Source: Mycobacterium gastri (GTDB taxonomy: Bacteria > Actinomycetota > Actinomycetes > Mycobacteriales > Mycobacteriaceae). From it: a stretch of 64,000 bases of DNA. The translations under genes were made by a program, and so were the position numbers. Under the pieces are notes generated by a model. It worked only from the letters and a program-made list of their open reading frames with translations. It did no database searches and was not told where the DNA came from. Positions within the stretch are counted from its first letter, which is position 1. Every line of letters starts with the position of its first letter. Shown piece after piece: positions 17,232-25,363 of the stretch. Location of the stretch: the NCBI RefSeq assembly GCF_002102175.1, contig NZ_LQOX01000129.1:124001-188000 (forward strand), read 5' to 3'.

Positions 17232-17931
17232 TAAGCGCCTGAGGCGTTTTGCGATCCAGGGGGCCGTAGCGGAAGACCAGCATGCTCACCGAGATCACGG
17301 CGGCGGCCAGTGCGAACACCGGCGCCACGGTCACCCTGGACATGGCGGCACCGAGCAGGGCGCCGCCGCACATCGCCGCGATCACACTGTAGCGCAGCAG
17401 GTTTCGGCCACCCGTGCCGCCGGCCAGCCGGCTCTCGGCGCCGATCGCGACGATGGTCGACGTCAACATCGTGGTGCTGAGTTCGCGAATGCCGAACTCC
17501 CGAGCGATCGCGTTCTGCAAGCCGAACGTCAGCGCGAGCCCACCGATGAGAAACAGCTTGGTGCTGTCGTGATAGCGCAGTACCCCGCTGCCAGCCAGTA
17601 CCGACAACGTAGCCAGCACCGAGATCTCGGTCCCCAGCGCCGCGCTGATCCAGCGTCGTGGCTCACCACCGAGCGCCCGAGTCAACCGGCCGCCGATGAT
17701 TGTGCCGATGACGAAGGTGACCACGGACACCACGCCGGCGACCAGGTCGATTCCCGACTGCGACTTCGGCACCAGGCAAATGCCGAGGAAGATCACGTTA
17801 CCGGTCATGTTGGCCACGAACACATGCCCGAGGACCAGCACACTGATCGCGTCGGCCAAGCCGGTGGCGAAGGTCAGCAACAGCAGCGCGGCGATCGTCA
17901 ACCGGTGATAGCCGGGCAAGCTGACGGCCAT
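17224..17931 (-). CDS. DUF1275 (YoaK-like) membrane protein
   Basis: A 235-residue membrane protein with six or so helices. The DUF1275 signature TGLADAISVLVLGHVFVANM, then TGNVIF, lies near the N-terminus, and GLQNAIAREFGIRELSTTML lies in the second half. The function is unknown across the family. It converges on and overlaps lprO by eight bases and lies 22 bp before the end of the last Mce-associated gene on the same strand. I do not recall a counterpart at this place in M. tuberculosis, so it may be an accessory insertion. Confidence 0.87.
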   Translation of the reverse strand: MAVSLPGYHRLTIAALLLLTFATGLADAISVLVLGHVFVANMTGNVIFLGICLVPKSQSGIDLVAGVVSVVTFVIGTIIGGRLTRALGGEPRRWISAALGTEISVLATLSVLAGSGVLRYHDSTKLFLIGGLALTFGLQNAIAREFGIRELSTTMLTSTIVAIGAESRLAGGTGGRNLLRYSVIAAMCGGALLGAAMSRVTVAPVFALAAAVISVSMLVFRYGPLDRKTPQALTS

Positions 17932-17953
17932 GTGACCCCTCGACAGGCCGGGG

Positions 17954-18748
17954 CTACAGCCGAGGCGTCAAATCCAGCGAGGTGATCGTCGTCATCCTGG
18001 TCACAAACCAGCGGGAGTTATCCCGCTTCATGATCAGCCGGTACGACAGATACTTCATTGCCGGAATGTTCTTGGTCAGCGGGCTGGTGGTCGTAGTGTT
18101 CGTGTACACGATGGCGACCGCATTGGGACCATCCAGCGATTCGACGGCCACGCCGGTGACCTCGGTGTTATTGGTGACCTTGGCTTGCTTGTTCGGCGCG
18201 ACGATGCTGTCGACGAATTTCCGGTATTGCGCTCCGAAGTCACCGCTGAGGTAGACCGCCGCGCGATCGGCCAGCTTGTCCATGTTTTCCGGGGTATAGG
18301 TCCACAACGTGGTGATCGCGTTCGCCGCGGTTCGCGCCACGTCGAGCTTGACGGCGACGATCGCGCGATCAGCCAGGTAAGGCTGCAGGGTCGCGCCGGC
18401 AAATGCGGCGGAACCCACGAAAAGCGACACGACCAGTCCAGCGACGACTGCGGCGACTCGCTTGCCGCTGGGGCGTTTCACCTTGCCGGTCAGTCGCTTG
18501 AGGAACCCGACCTTGCGCCCGGCGCCATCAGCGGCGACCTCGGTGTTGGTGTCGGTGTCGGCGCCGTCGGCTTGTTCGGACTGATCCTTTGCTGCTGCCG
18601 CAGTGTCGTCGCCTCCAGGTGCCGCGTCCATCGACTCGATTGCTCGAGTTGCCTGATCGTCCAACTCGGCCTGGGAATCGGCCTCGGGGTCGGACGCGTC
18701 AGAGCTGGCCGCGGTCAGATCATCTGCAGCAGGTTGCTGATCTTCCAC
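17954..18748 (-). CDS. Mce-associated membrane protein (Rv0178-like)
   Basis: A 264-residue protein. The first 85 residues are acidic and disordered (Asp/Ala/Glu/Thr-rich), followed by a basic patch, one membrane helix (about 97-120) and an external domain of the Mce-associated (Mas) family ending in SLDLTPRL. These proteins are thought to stabilise Mce importer complexes in the cell envelope. The start is GTG at 18748, 34 bases inside the preceding gene. It is the last gene of the mce1 operon. Confidence 0.87.
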   Translation of the reverse strand: MEDQQPAADDLTAASSDASDPEADSQAELDDQATRAIESMDAAPGGDDTAAAAKDQSEQADGADTDTNTEVAADGAGRKVGFLKRLTGKVKRPSGKRVAAVVAGLVVSLFVGSAAFAGATLQPYLADRAIVAVKLDVARTAANAITTLWTYTPENMDKLADRAAVYLSGDFGAQYRKFVDSIVAPNKQAKVTNNTEVTGVAVESLDGPNAVAIVYTNTTTTSPLTKNIPAMKYLSYRLIMKRDNSRWFVTRMTTITSLDLTPRL

Positions 18749-19269
18749 TGATTCCCTTCCTGCTTAGCCGTGGCAGCCCAACGGTTGGTGTTCTCGAAGA
18801 CCTCTTTGCCATCGGCTGACTTGGAGGTGACTTCGGTGGCCACCAAAATGCTGGCGCTGCCATCGTCGTTCCACCGTTCCACGCCCGCGTCAAGGACCGT
18901 ACCCTTGGCGGGTTCTGCTTGCGCGACCTGAAGCAGGATCTCGTTCGCCCTGTCGTGGTACTGCTTGGCGAAGTCGCCCGTCGCTTGCGCCAATATCCGT
19001 TCGACGTATTCGTTGGCGTGATAGGGGTCAACGGAGGTGAACTGGCCCATGAACCATTTCACGTAGTTGACCGCCTCGTGCTCCCGGTGCGCGGCCCGAT
19101 CCCGCGACACGTGCGCCACCAGCATCAAGCTGGACAGCGTGATCGCCACCACCATCACCGCGGCAGCGGAAATGGCCGCGAGCGGGAACACCCACGGTCG
19201 CCTCGGCGGCAACGGGTGCGTGGGCAGCAGGAATCCCTCACCGGGGTGGAATCTGCGACGCGGACTCAT
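18715..19269 (-). CDS. Mce-associated membrane protein (Rv0177-like)
   Basis: A 184-residue protein with a short basic N-terminus, a single membrane helix (about 24-48) and an external SnoaL-like domain of the Mce-associated family. The end KQEGNQWKISNLLQMI is typical. The start ATG overlaps the stop of the upstream gene as ATGA, so it is translated as part of the mce1 message. Unlike its three companions it lacks a long acidic N-terminal tail. Confidence 0.88.
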   Translation of the reverse strand: MSPRRRFHPGEGFLLPTHPLPPRRPWVFPLAAISAAAVMVVAITLSSLMLVAHVSRDRAAHREHEAVNYVKWFMGQFTSVDPYHANEYVERILAQATGDFAKQYHDRANEILLQVAQAEPAKGTVLDAGVERWNDDGSASILVATEVTSKSADGKEVFENTNRWAATAKQEGNQWKISNLLQMI

Positions 19270-20243
19270 TTTCCGTCCCCGGGCGGCTTAGGTTTGGTCA
19301 GTACCGTCAAGTCGTCAACGCGCCATTGGTCGTCGCGGTCCCTGGCGAAGCTGACCCGGACGGTTGCGCTGATGTAACGGATGTCGGGCGGTGTGCCACG
19401 GCGACCCTGCATGAACAACAGCATGGTCGCACGGTTCGGCGTCGCGGATTGGATAGAACTGCCCGTCACCCAGTATTCGTTGAGGACGGGGTGCCCCTTC
19501 GCGACGGTGTCCTGCTGCGCGGCCAACTGACCGCGGTACCTGTCGGTGGTCAGCGATTGTGCTCGAGCGAAGTCCTCACGCAACGTTTTCGGGTCGTACG
19601 TCAACATCTGGGAGACCATTTTCGGACCCTGCGTCGCAAGCTCTGCACAGGTTCGATCGGTTGCCTTGTCGTAGGAGTACACCACGGCATAGCTCACACC
19701 GGCACCGCCCACGCATAGCCCGGCCGCGGTGAGCAATGCCACCGCCGTCCAGCGCCGGACCCTGGCCGGCCGCTCGCCGGGATCGACGGTTCGCACCTCG
19801 GTGCCCAACAGCATGTCGGCGAAGGTGCGCCGGTCCGGGTCCCACAGCGGCCACAGCCATCCGACCATGAGCGGCACGGTGTCGGCCAGGTGAGCCAGGT
19901 CGCGCACCATCAGCCGCCACGGGCCGACGGCGTCTCCGTCATGGCGTACCACCGCGATTCCGCACAGGGCGCGTCCCAGGGTCCAACCGGTCAGGGCGGG
20001 CAGTAGCCACCGGTTGACCGACATCAGCAGGGTCACCAAGGCCAGGATGGCGACACACACCCACCACCATGCGCTGTCCGACGGCACGGTAAACGAGACC
20101 AGCGCCAGCGTCGCCACCACCGCGATGCCCGGCAGCACATCAACGGCGAATGCAGCCACCCGCAAATGCCATGGCGCCAACGCCTTCTCGGCTAGGGCGT
20201 GGACGGTCTCGGGGGTCTGGATCTCCTCGACCACCACCGTCAC
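19266..20243 (-). CDS. Mce-associated RDD-domain membrane protein (Rv0176-like)
   Basis: A 325-residue fusion. The N-terminal half is an RDD domain with helices at about 30-75 and the TGWTLGRALCGIAVVR motif. Another helix at about 168-190 leads into an external Mce-associated domain ending in VDDLTVLTKPKPP. Such fusions occur once per mce operon in mycobacteria. The start GTG overlaps the upstream stop (GTGA). Its role is presumed to be assembly or stability of the Mce1 importer. Confidence 0.9.
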   Translation of the reverse strand: MTVVVEEIQTPETVHALAEKALAPWHLRVAAFAVDVLPGIAVVATLALVSFTVPSDSAWWWVCVAILALVTLLMSVNRWLLPALTGWTLGRALCGIAVVRHDGDAVGPWRLMVRDLAHLADTVPLMVGWLWPLWDPDRRTFADMLLGTEVRTVDPGERPARVRRWTAVALLTAAGLCVGGAGVSYAVVYSYDKATDRTCAELATQGPKMVSQMLTYDPKTLREDFARAQSLTTDRYRGQLAAQQDTVAKGHPVLNEYWVTGSSIQSATPNRATMLLFMQGRRGTPPDIRYISATVRVSFARDRDDQWRVDDLTVLTKPKPPGDGK

Positions 20244-21004
20244 TTCGTCACCTGATCGAGTTTCGAAATCTTGTACTGGCCGTCCGTCGGTGTCATCCGA
20301 ACCCGCAACCGGTAGCCCGTTTCCTGATCCTGCGCCTGATTGTTGGACATCCGGACGCGCAGGGCGACGATCACGTCTACCGATCCGTCGGGATTGTTTC
20401 GCTCGACCGCAGCCCGCATATCGGTCAACTGAACGTGCACATTGGCGGCCTGGTAAGCCTGAACGAGCATGCTGCTGTAGAGCACGGCCTGGGAGCGGTA
20501 CTGATCGGTGCCGCAGTCGATGATCTTCTGTTCACTGGCGGCCATGGAGCTCGTATCCGGCGCCTGGGTGACCGCGACGCAGTCCTTGGCCACCTGAAGC
20601 GCTGCCGCGTTGTTGCGGGCTACTACCTCGCTCTGCCGGTGGGCGCGCAGCGCCAGATAGCCGCCCGCCCCGATGCCGCCGGCGACGAGCACCAGCGCCG
20701 CGCTGATACCGACTAGCCACCCACGGCCCAAACGCGACGGGCGCCGCTCGATGGTTTGGTCCTCACGTACGGTGTCGGAGGTGTCCGGACCGGCTTCGTC
20801 CTCCGATTCGGCTGAGTCCTCGTCCGTCGCCTCGGCGCTGTCCTGACCGGGCTCAGATTCCGCAGTCAGTTCACCCTCCGTGTCGGGGGTGGCTGAGCCG
20901 GTGTGGGCCGCGGATTCTGACGAGTCCTCGTCCGTTGCCTCGGGGCTCGGCGAATTATCCGCGTCGATGGGGTTCAGCCGGCTGGCGCCAGCATCTCCTT
21001 CCAT
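20240..21004 (-). CDS. Mce-associated membrane protein (Rv0175-like)
   Basis: A 254-residue protein: a 90-residue acidic, Ser/Glu/Asp-rich N-terminus with a repeated EATDEDSSES/EATDEDSAES segment, one membrane helix (about 95-118), then an external Mce-associated domain. The internal repeat makes it longer than the remembered M. tuberculosis counterpart (213 residues). The ATG at 21004 lies 31 bases inside mce1F, so the two are tightly linked. Confidence 0.88.
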   Translation of the reverse strand: MEGDAGASRLNPIDADNSPSPEATDEDSSESAAHTGSATPDTEGELTAESEPGQDSAEATDEDSAESEDEAGPDTSDTVREDQTIERRPSRLGRGWLVGISAALVLVAGGIGAGGYLALRAHRQSEVVARNNAAALQVAKDCVAVTQAPDTSSMAASEQKIIDCGTDQYRSQAVLYSSMLVQAYQAANVHVQLTDMRAAVERNNPDGSVDVIVALRVRMSNNQAQDQETGYRLRVRMTPTDGQYKISKLDQVTK

Positions 21005-22530
21005 CCGTCGTCTCCTGTTTTGGTCGAGTTTTCGACGGAGTATCTGACGCCGTCGGGCCCTACCAGTTCACCGCTCTGAGGGCTGTAGACCGCCGTGGGC
21101 GGCCCGCCCGGAGTGTAGACACAGGGGTTGGGCTGCTGTCCGTTGCACTGCACAGTACCCGAACCGGGCCGCTGTAGCGGGTCACTGACCGGAGGCGGCG
21201 TCCCGCCCGGAGGCAGTCGATCGGCCGGCGCCGGGTTCATGCCGTTATTGATCGACGGCGCCGGGATCACCAAGCCGGGCTTCACCGGCTGATCGCAGCG
21301 CGCCGCCGGTGCCGGGCACGTCAAGATCTGGTTGGGGTCGCCATACCAGGGATTGGTGCCCGCCGGAACGTACGGCTTCGGGTCGCGGCACTCCCGGGGC
21401 GTGGCCGCTCGCTTGCCTGGGACGTCGACACACGGGATGTTGCGTGACCCGCGCACGCTGTTGGCCGGGGTATCCATCGGAATCTTGCAGTACGTGCCTG
21501 TCGGCAACGGCTGCAGGCTGGTGTCGGCGAAAGAGCGCCACTCCGAGGCAGGGATGAACCCGGTCAGACACGGCGGCGGCTGGTTGATCGCCAACGCCAG
21601 GTCAAGGGCGGCCATGTTGGGGAAGGGTGCGGCCACTGTCTGCGCGATCGAAGCACCCTGTGGCAAGAACACCAGCACCTGCTCGACGCCCTTGTGGTAA
21701 CGCTTGAGCAAGTCGAACACGACTTCGAGGTTCGCCAGCGTCTGCGGCAGCGAATCACGCACGTCGGTGAAGACCTCGTTCAGCTGGTCGGCGGTCGGAG
21801 CCGCTTGGGACAGAATGCTTTTCACGTTCTGGTCCCGTTGCGCGGTCTGCGCTGCCAGCGTGTTGAGGTTGTGTGCCCAGCGTTCGATCGCATCGCCCGA
21901 GCGGACCTGGCTGTCGATGACCGGTCCGGAGTGCTCGATGATGTCGTCGACGTCTTTGATCTGGGTGCGGAAATCACCGACGATTGCCTGCGTGGCGTCG
22001 ACCAGCCGTTGCAGGGCAGGGCCCAAACCTCCCACGGCTTGCGCCGTCTCGTCGAGCAGCACGGGGATCTTGTCCGCCGGCAACACCTGAAGTCCGCGGT
22101 TAGCGGTATCCAGGGCGGGCCCGATCTCACTGGGCACCGTCCCCTTGGTGATCGTCTGGCCGGGCGAAAAGACCTTGCCGGGGTTGCCCGTCGACACCAG
22201 GTCCAGGTACTGCTCACCGACAGCCGATACCGAATGCACGTTCGCCGACGCATCGATCGGGATCTTGTAGCGGCTGTCGATGCTCATCGTCGCCTCGGCG
22301 CCGGTTGGCGTTGGCTCCACGTCGGTGACCTTGCCGATGGTGACGCCGCGATAGGTCACGTTGGCCGTGGGGTACAGGCCGCCCGATGCCGGCAGCTCCG
22401 CCTTGAGCGTGTATCGGCCGATGCCTGCCAGCGATGGAATCCGCAGGTAGTAAACCCCGAGGACCAACAGCGAGACCACTGTCAGCACCCCGAACACGAT
22501 CAACTGGCGTTTGATGAAGGGAGTCAGCAT
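20974..22530 (-). CDS. mce1F: Mce1F lipid-import protein
   Basis: A 518-residue Mce-family protein. It has an N-terminal membrane helix (about 9-30) and the MlaD/Mce beta-barrel domain (about 38-115, LPASGGLYPTANVTYRGVTI). A long helical region (about 130-300) builds the lipid tunnel. A Pro- and Cys-rich C-terminal domain follows (CLTGFIPASEWRS, NIPCVDVPGKRAATPRECR). Mce1 proteins form a hetero-hexameric conduit for fatty acids across the periplasm. The start ATG lies inside the lprK stop region. Confidence 0.96.
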   Translation of the reverse strand: MLTPFIKRQLIVFGVLTVVSLLVLGVYYLRIPSLAGIGRYTLKAELPASGGLYPTANVTYRGVTIGKVTDVEPTPTGAEATMSIDSRYKIPIDASANVHSVSAVGEQYLDLVSTGNPGKVFSPGQTITKGTVPSEIGPALDTANRGLQVLPADKIPVLLDETAQAVGGLGPALQRLVDATQAIVGDFRTQIKDVDDIIEHSGPVIDSQVRSGDAIERWAHNLNTLAAQTAQRDQNVKSILSQAAPTADQLNEVFTDVRDSLPQTLANLEVVFDLLKRYHKGVEQVLVFLPQGASIAQTVAAPFPNMAALDLALAINQPPPCLTGFIPASEWRSFADTSLQPLPTGTYCKIPMDTPANSVRGSRNIPCVDVPGKRAATPRECRDPKPYVPAGTNPWYGDPNQILTCPAPAARCDQPVKPGLVIPAPSINNGMNPAPADRLPPGGTPPPVSDPLQRPGSGTVQCNGQQPNPCVYTPGGPPTAVYSPQSGELVGPDGVRYSVENSTKTGDDGWKEMLAPAG

Positions 22531-23759
22531 TGCCGGTCGCCCCTTTCCACCAGCGGTCCGCCGGGCGCGTCGTTCGGGTTCGGCGTGTAGCGGACGTCGG
22601 GGATCATCGTCTCGGGATCGCGACCGAAGGACTGCTCGAGCGCGCGCAGGGCTCCGGAGAACCCGGTACCGGTGAGCAAGGCGTTGTCCATGGCGCTGAA
22701 GGTCACGTCAATCGTGGCCGACACGTTCTGATAGTCGCCGCGGAACAGCTTCGGCACGGTATCAATGTCGTACGGCTGGGTGAGAATCAGCTTCAGCGCG
22801 CCGAGCAGGTACTGCGAGCCGCGGCCGAGCTCCTTCAGCGGGCATTGCAGCGCTTGCAAGTCGGTATGCAGCGGGCCGCGTGCCTCCGACAGGTACTGGT
22901 CGGTCACCTGGGTGAGCTGTCCCACCGCGTCGACGGCGTTGATGAGCAGGTCGCGCGTGTCGGCGAAGTGCTTGATCAGCGGCGGGATGTCGGTCAGCAC
23001 CCGGTCCAGCACGTCGGCTCGACGACCCACGTAGACCAGCAACCGGTTGGTGGAGTCGATAGCGTGGGTGATGTCATCGCGTTGCTGGTTGAGCTGGTCG
23101 GTAAAGGTGTCCAGCTTGGTAAGGAAGGCCCGAATCTGGTCGGCCCGCCCATGGAACACGTTGTAGACCTCGTTCTGGAGCACCTCCAGATTCGGGATGC
23201 CGCCACCGCGCAAAATCATCGAGATGCTGGCCAGTGTTTGCTCGGTGTTGGGATATGCGGAGGAGTTCTTCAGCGAAATGGTGCAATCTTGTTTGCGGTG
23301 CGGCGGCGGGCACAGCGGCTGCGGGGACGGGTCGGGCGGCAACGCGAGCTCCACATGCTGAGAACCAAGCAAACTGGTCTGTCCGATCTTGGCGATCGCG
23401 TTTCTCGGTAGCTTGACGCCCTTGTCGATGCCCAGCTTGAGGGTCGCTATCCAGTTCTCCAATCTGATGTCGCGTATCGAGCCCACCGTGACGTCGGCGA
23501 CCATCACCTTGCTGTTGCCGTTGATCGCCAGTGTGTCGGGCACCTGCACATAGAGGACGTAGGACCCGTCCCCGGTGCCCGGACCACCCGGAATCGACAC
23601 ATTGGAGATCCCGCGCCAGCCGCACGAGCTCAGCATCAGCGCGACCAGCAGCAACGCCAATGTCTGCCAGGCCCGGTGACGGACGCGTCTCATCGCGCCC
23701 CTCGGTGCCCAATGGCTCGGCTTGCTCTTCGCGCCTACCGCGCTCATCGCGCCCCTCAC
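22524..23759 (-). CDS. lprK: Mce1E lipoprotein LprK
   Basis: The lipoprotein subunit of the Mce1 complex. A hydrophobic stretch leads to the lipobox LSSC, then the Mce domain (SYVLYVQVPDTLAINGN) and the tunnel helices. The C-terminus PNPNDAPGGPLVERGDRQC is nearly invariant in the family. Start choice: the GTG at 23759 overlaps the mce1D stop as GTGA, matching other junctions in the operon, and puts the lipidated Cys at residue 46. An ATG at 23693 gives Cys24, a more usual signal length. An ATG at 23747 is also possible. Both ATGs follow the same duplicated GAGGGGCGCG. Confidence 0.94.
   Translation of the reverse strand: MRGAMSAVGAKSKPSHWAPRGAMRRVRHRAWQTLALLLVALMLSSCGWRGISNVSIPGGPGTGDGSYVLYVQVPDTLAINGNSKVMVADVTVGSIRDIRLENWIATLKLGIDKGVKLPRNAIAKIGQTSLLGSQHVELALPPDPSPQPLCPPPHRKQDCTISLKNSSAYPNTEQTLASISMILRGGGIPNLEVLQNEVYNVFHGRADQIRAFLTKLDTFTDQLNQQRDDITHAIDSTNRLLVYVGRRADVLDRVLTDIPPLIKHFADTRDLLINAVDAVGQLTQVTDQYLSEARGPLHTDLQALQCPLKELGRGSQYLLGALKLILTQPYDIDTVPKLFRGDYQNVSATIDVTFSAMDNALLTGTGFSGALRALEQSFGRDPETMIPDVRYTPNPNDAPGGPLVERGDRQC
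23689..23757. repeat. Duplicated ribosome-site/ATG segment of lprK
   Basis: The 15-base CTCATCGCGCCCCTC occurs at 23689-23703 and again at 23743-23757. On the coding strand each copy reads GAGGGGCGCGATGAG, that is, a ribosome site plus ATG, 54 bases apart and in frame. Confidence 0.8.
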
Positions 23760-25363
23760 TGACCCGCTCCTGCCTCAGCGGGAAGTGGAGCGCCTACCGG
23801 TGCGGGCGCCGCTGCCGGCCCGGGCGTCGGGGCAACCGGACCCGGGAGCACCCCTGGGGCGGGCGGCGGCGGCTGGATCGGCACCGGGGCCTGCAAACCG
23901 ATCGGCGGCAACACCGGGTACTCGTCGTACGCATTCGGCGGTCCGGGTGGCGTCTGCAAGGTGGACTGAACGGGCGGGATGTCTGGGCCTCCCATGAGTT
24001 CGGCCAGCGACTCGGGGGTCATCAGGCCCGCCGTGATCGGCCCCACCTGCTGTCCCTGCATGCCGGGGGCGACAATCCAGCCCTGCTGGGTGTTGCGGTG
24101 CGACAACGGAGTATCCGGCACCCAGATCCCCGGGACGGTCGTGTCCTTGTACCCGTTCGGCGGCTGCAGCCGCGGCTCGGAGTAGGCGACCTGCTTGGGC
24201 AGCACCTCGGCGGTGCTGAAGAAGTTCACCCCGAACGGGAAGTAGTTGAACTTGATCGCATCCAGGATCGGCGCCAGATACTGCGCACAAAGCTCAGCGG
24301 ACTCCTGATATCCGAGCCGGCTGGCGGCCTGAATCGAACTGCAGACGAATTGCATCGGGTTGGCGAAGGATGTGATCTCCGGGATGGCCACGACGGACCC
24401 GTGCGACGGATGGTAGATCTGGTTGACGTTCGACGCCGCCGTCGGCAGGACGTGCAAGGCGGTCTCCAAGCCGTTCAACGGCTCGGGCTGAAGCAGCGTG
24501 TTGGTCGCCTCGGCCAGGTTGTTGACGTCGTGAGTCAACACCTCGCGGTTCTTGTCGAGGAACGGCCGGATCGTCGTCAGCAAGCTATCGAACTGCTGCA
24601 ACGCATTGGAAAGGGCTTGGTCGGAGCTGACCAGCCGGCCGGTGAGGTCGGCCAGGTTCTGGTTCAACGCAACGAACTGCTGGTCATCCTGGTGCAGCGC
24701 GTTGACGAACAGCGCCAAGCTGCGGACCACCGCGAAGAAGTCGCCACGGCCTTCGTTCAGTGCGGTCAGCGCCCGAGACAGGTTGTCCAGTGTGGTGTTG
24801 AACTGCTTGCCCTTGCCGGCGAGTCCGTTCGCGAACGATTCGAGGACCTCACCGAACGGTCCCGTGGGCTGCTGCGGGGTGGGGCCGAGCTTGTCGATGA
24901 TGTTGGTGATGCTGTTGCGCAGCTCGTCCCACTCCACCGGTACCTGGGTGCGCTCGATCGGGATGACCGCGTTGTCGGCCAGCACCGGGCCACCTTTGTA
25001 CGGCGGCTCCAATTGGATCGAGCGCGACGCCACCAGGGTCGGGTTGAGGACCACCGCCGAAGCGTTGGCCGGCACCTTGTACTGGCTCTGATAGTGGAAG
25101 GTGACCTTCATCTTGTCGCCAACCGCTTCGATGCTGTCGATCTTGCCCACTTGCAAGCCCATGATCTGGACCTTGTCGCCGGGGTACAGCGCATTTGCGG
25201 CAGGGAAATAGGCAACCACGGTGTTGTTGGTCAGCTTCTGGTAAAGCCGCCAGCCGACAAACGCTGCCACCAGGGCCAAGATCACGATCAGCGTTCCGAC
25301 GATCACCGTCGCCCGCGTCATCCTCGGAAGCCGCAGATTGCGGATGTCAAAGACGGTGCTCAA
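23756..25363 (-). CDS. mce1D: Mce1D lipid-import protein
   Basis: A 535-residue Mce-family protein: an N-terminal membrane helix (about 18-40), the Mce domain (about 48-120; YFPAANALYPGDKVQIMGLQ), the helical tunnel region to about residue 330, and a Pro/Ala/Gly-rich tail. The start is TTG at 25363, overlapping the mce1C stop as TTGA; no ATG gives the conserved N-terminus. It is part of the Mce1 fatty-acid importer. The low-complexity tail resembles that of Mce1C. Confidence 0.95.
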   Translation of the reverse strand: MSTVFDIRNLRLPRMTRATVIVGTLIVILALVAAFVGWRLYQKLTNNTVVAYFPAANALYPGDKVQIMGLQVGKIDSIEAVGDKMKVTFHYQSQYKVPANASAVVLNPTLVASRSIQLEPPYKGGPVLADNAVIPIERTQVPVEWDELRNSITNIIDKLGPTPQQPTGPFGEVLESFANGLAGKGKQFNTTLDNLSRALTALNEGRGDFFAVVRSLALFVNALHQDDQQFVALNQNLADLTGRLVSSDQALSNALQQFDSLLTTIRPFLDKNREVLTHDVNNLAEATNTLLQPEPLNGLETALHVLPTAASNVNQIYHPSHGSVVAIPEITSFANPMQFVCSSIQAASRLGYQESAELCAQYLAPILDAIKFNYFPFGVNFFSTAEVLPKQVAYSEPRLQPPNGYKDTTVPGIWVPDTPLSHRNTQQGWIVAPGMQGQQVGPITAGLMTPESLAELMGGPDIPPVQSTLQTPPGPPNAYDEYPVLPPIGLQAPVPIQPPPPAPGVLPGPVAPTPGPAAAPAPVGAPLPAEAGAGQ

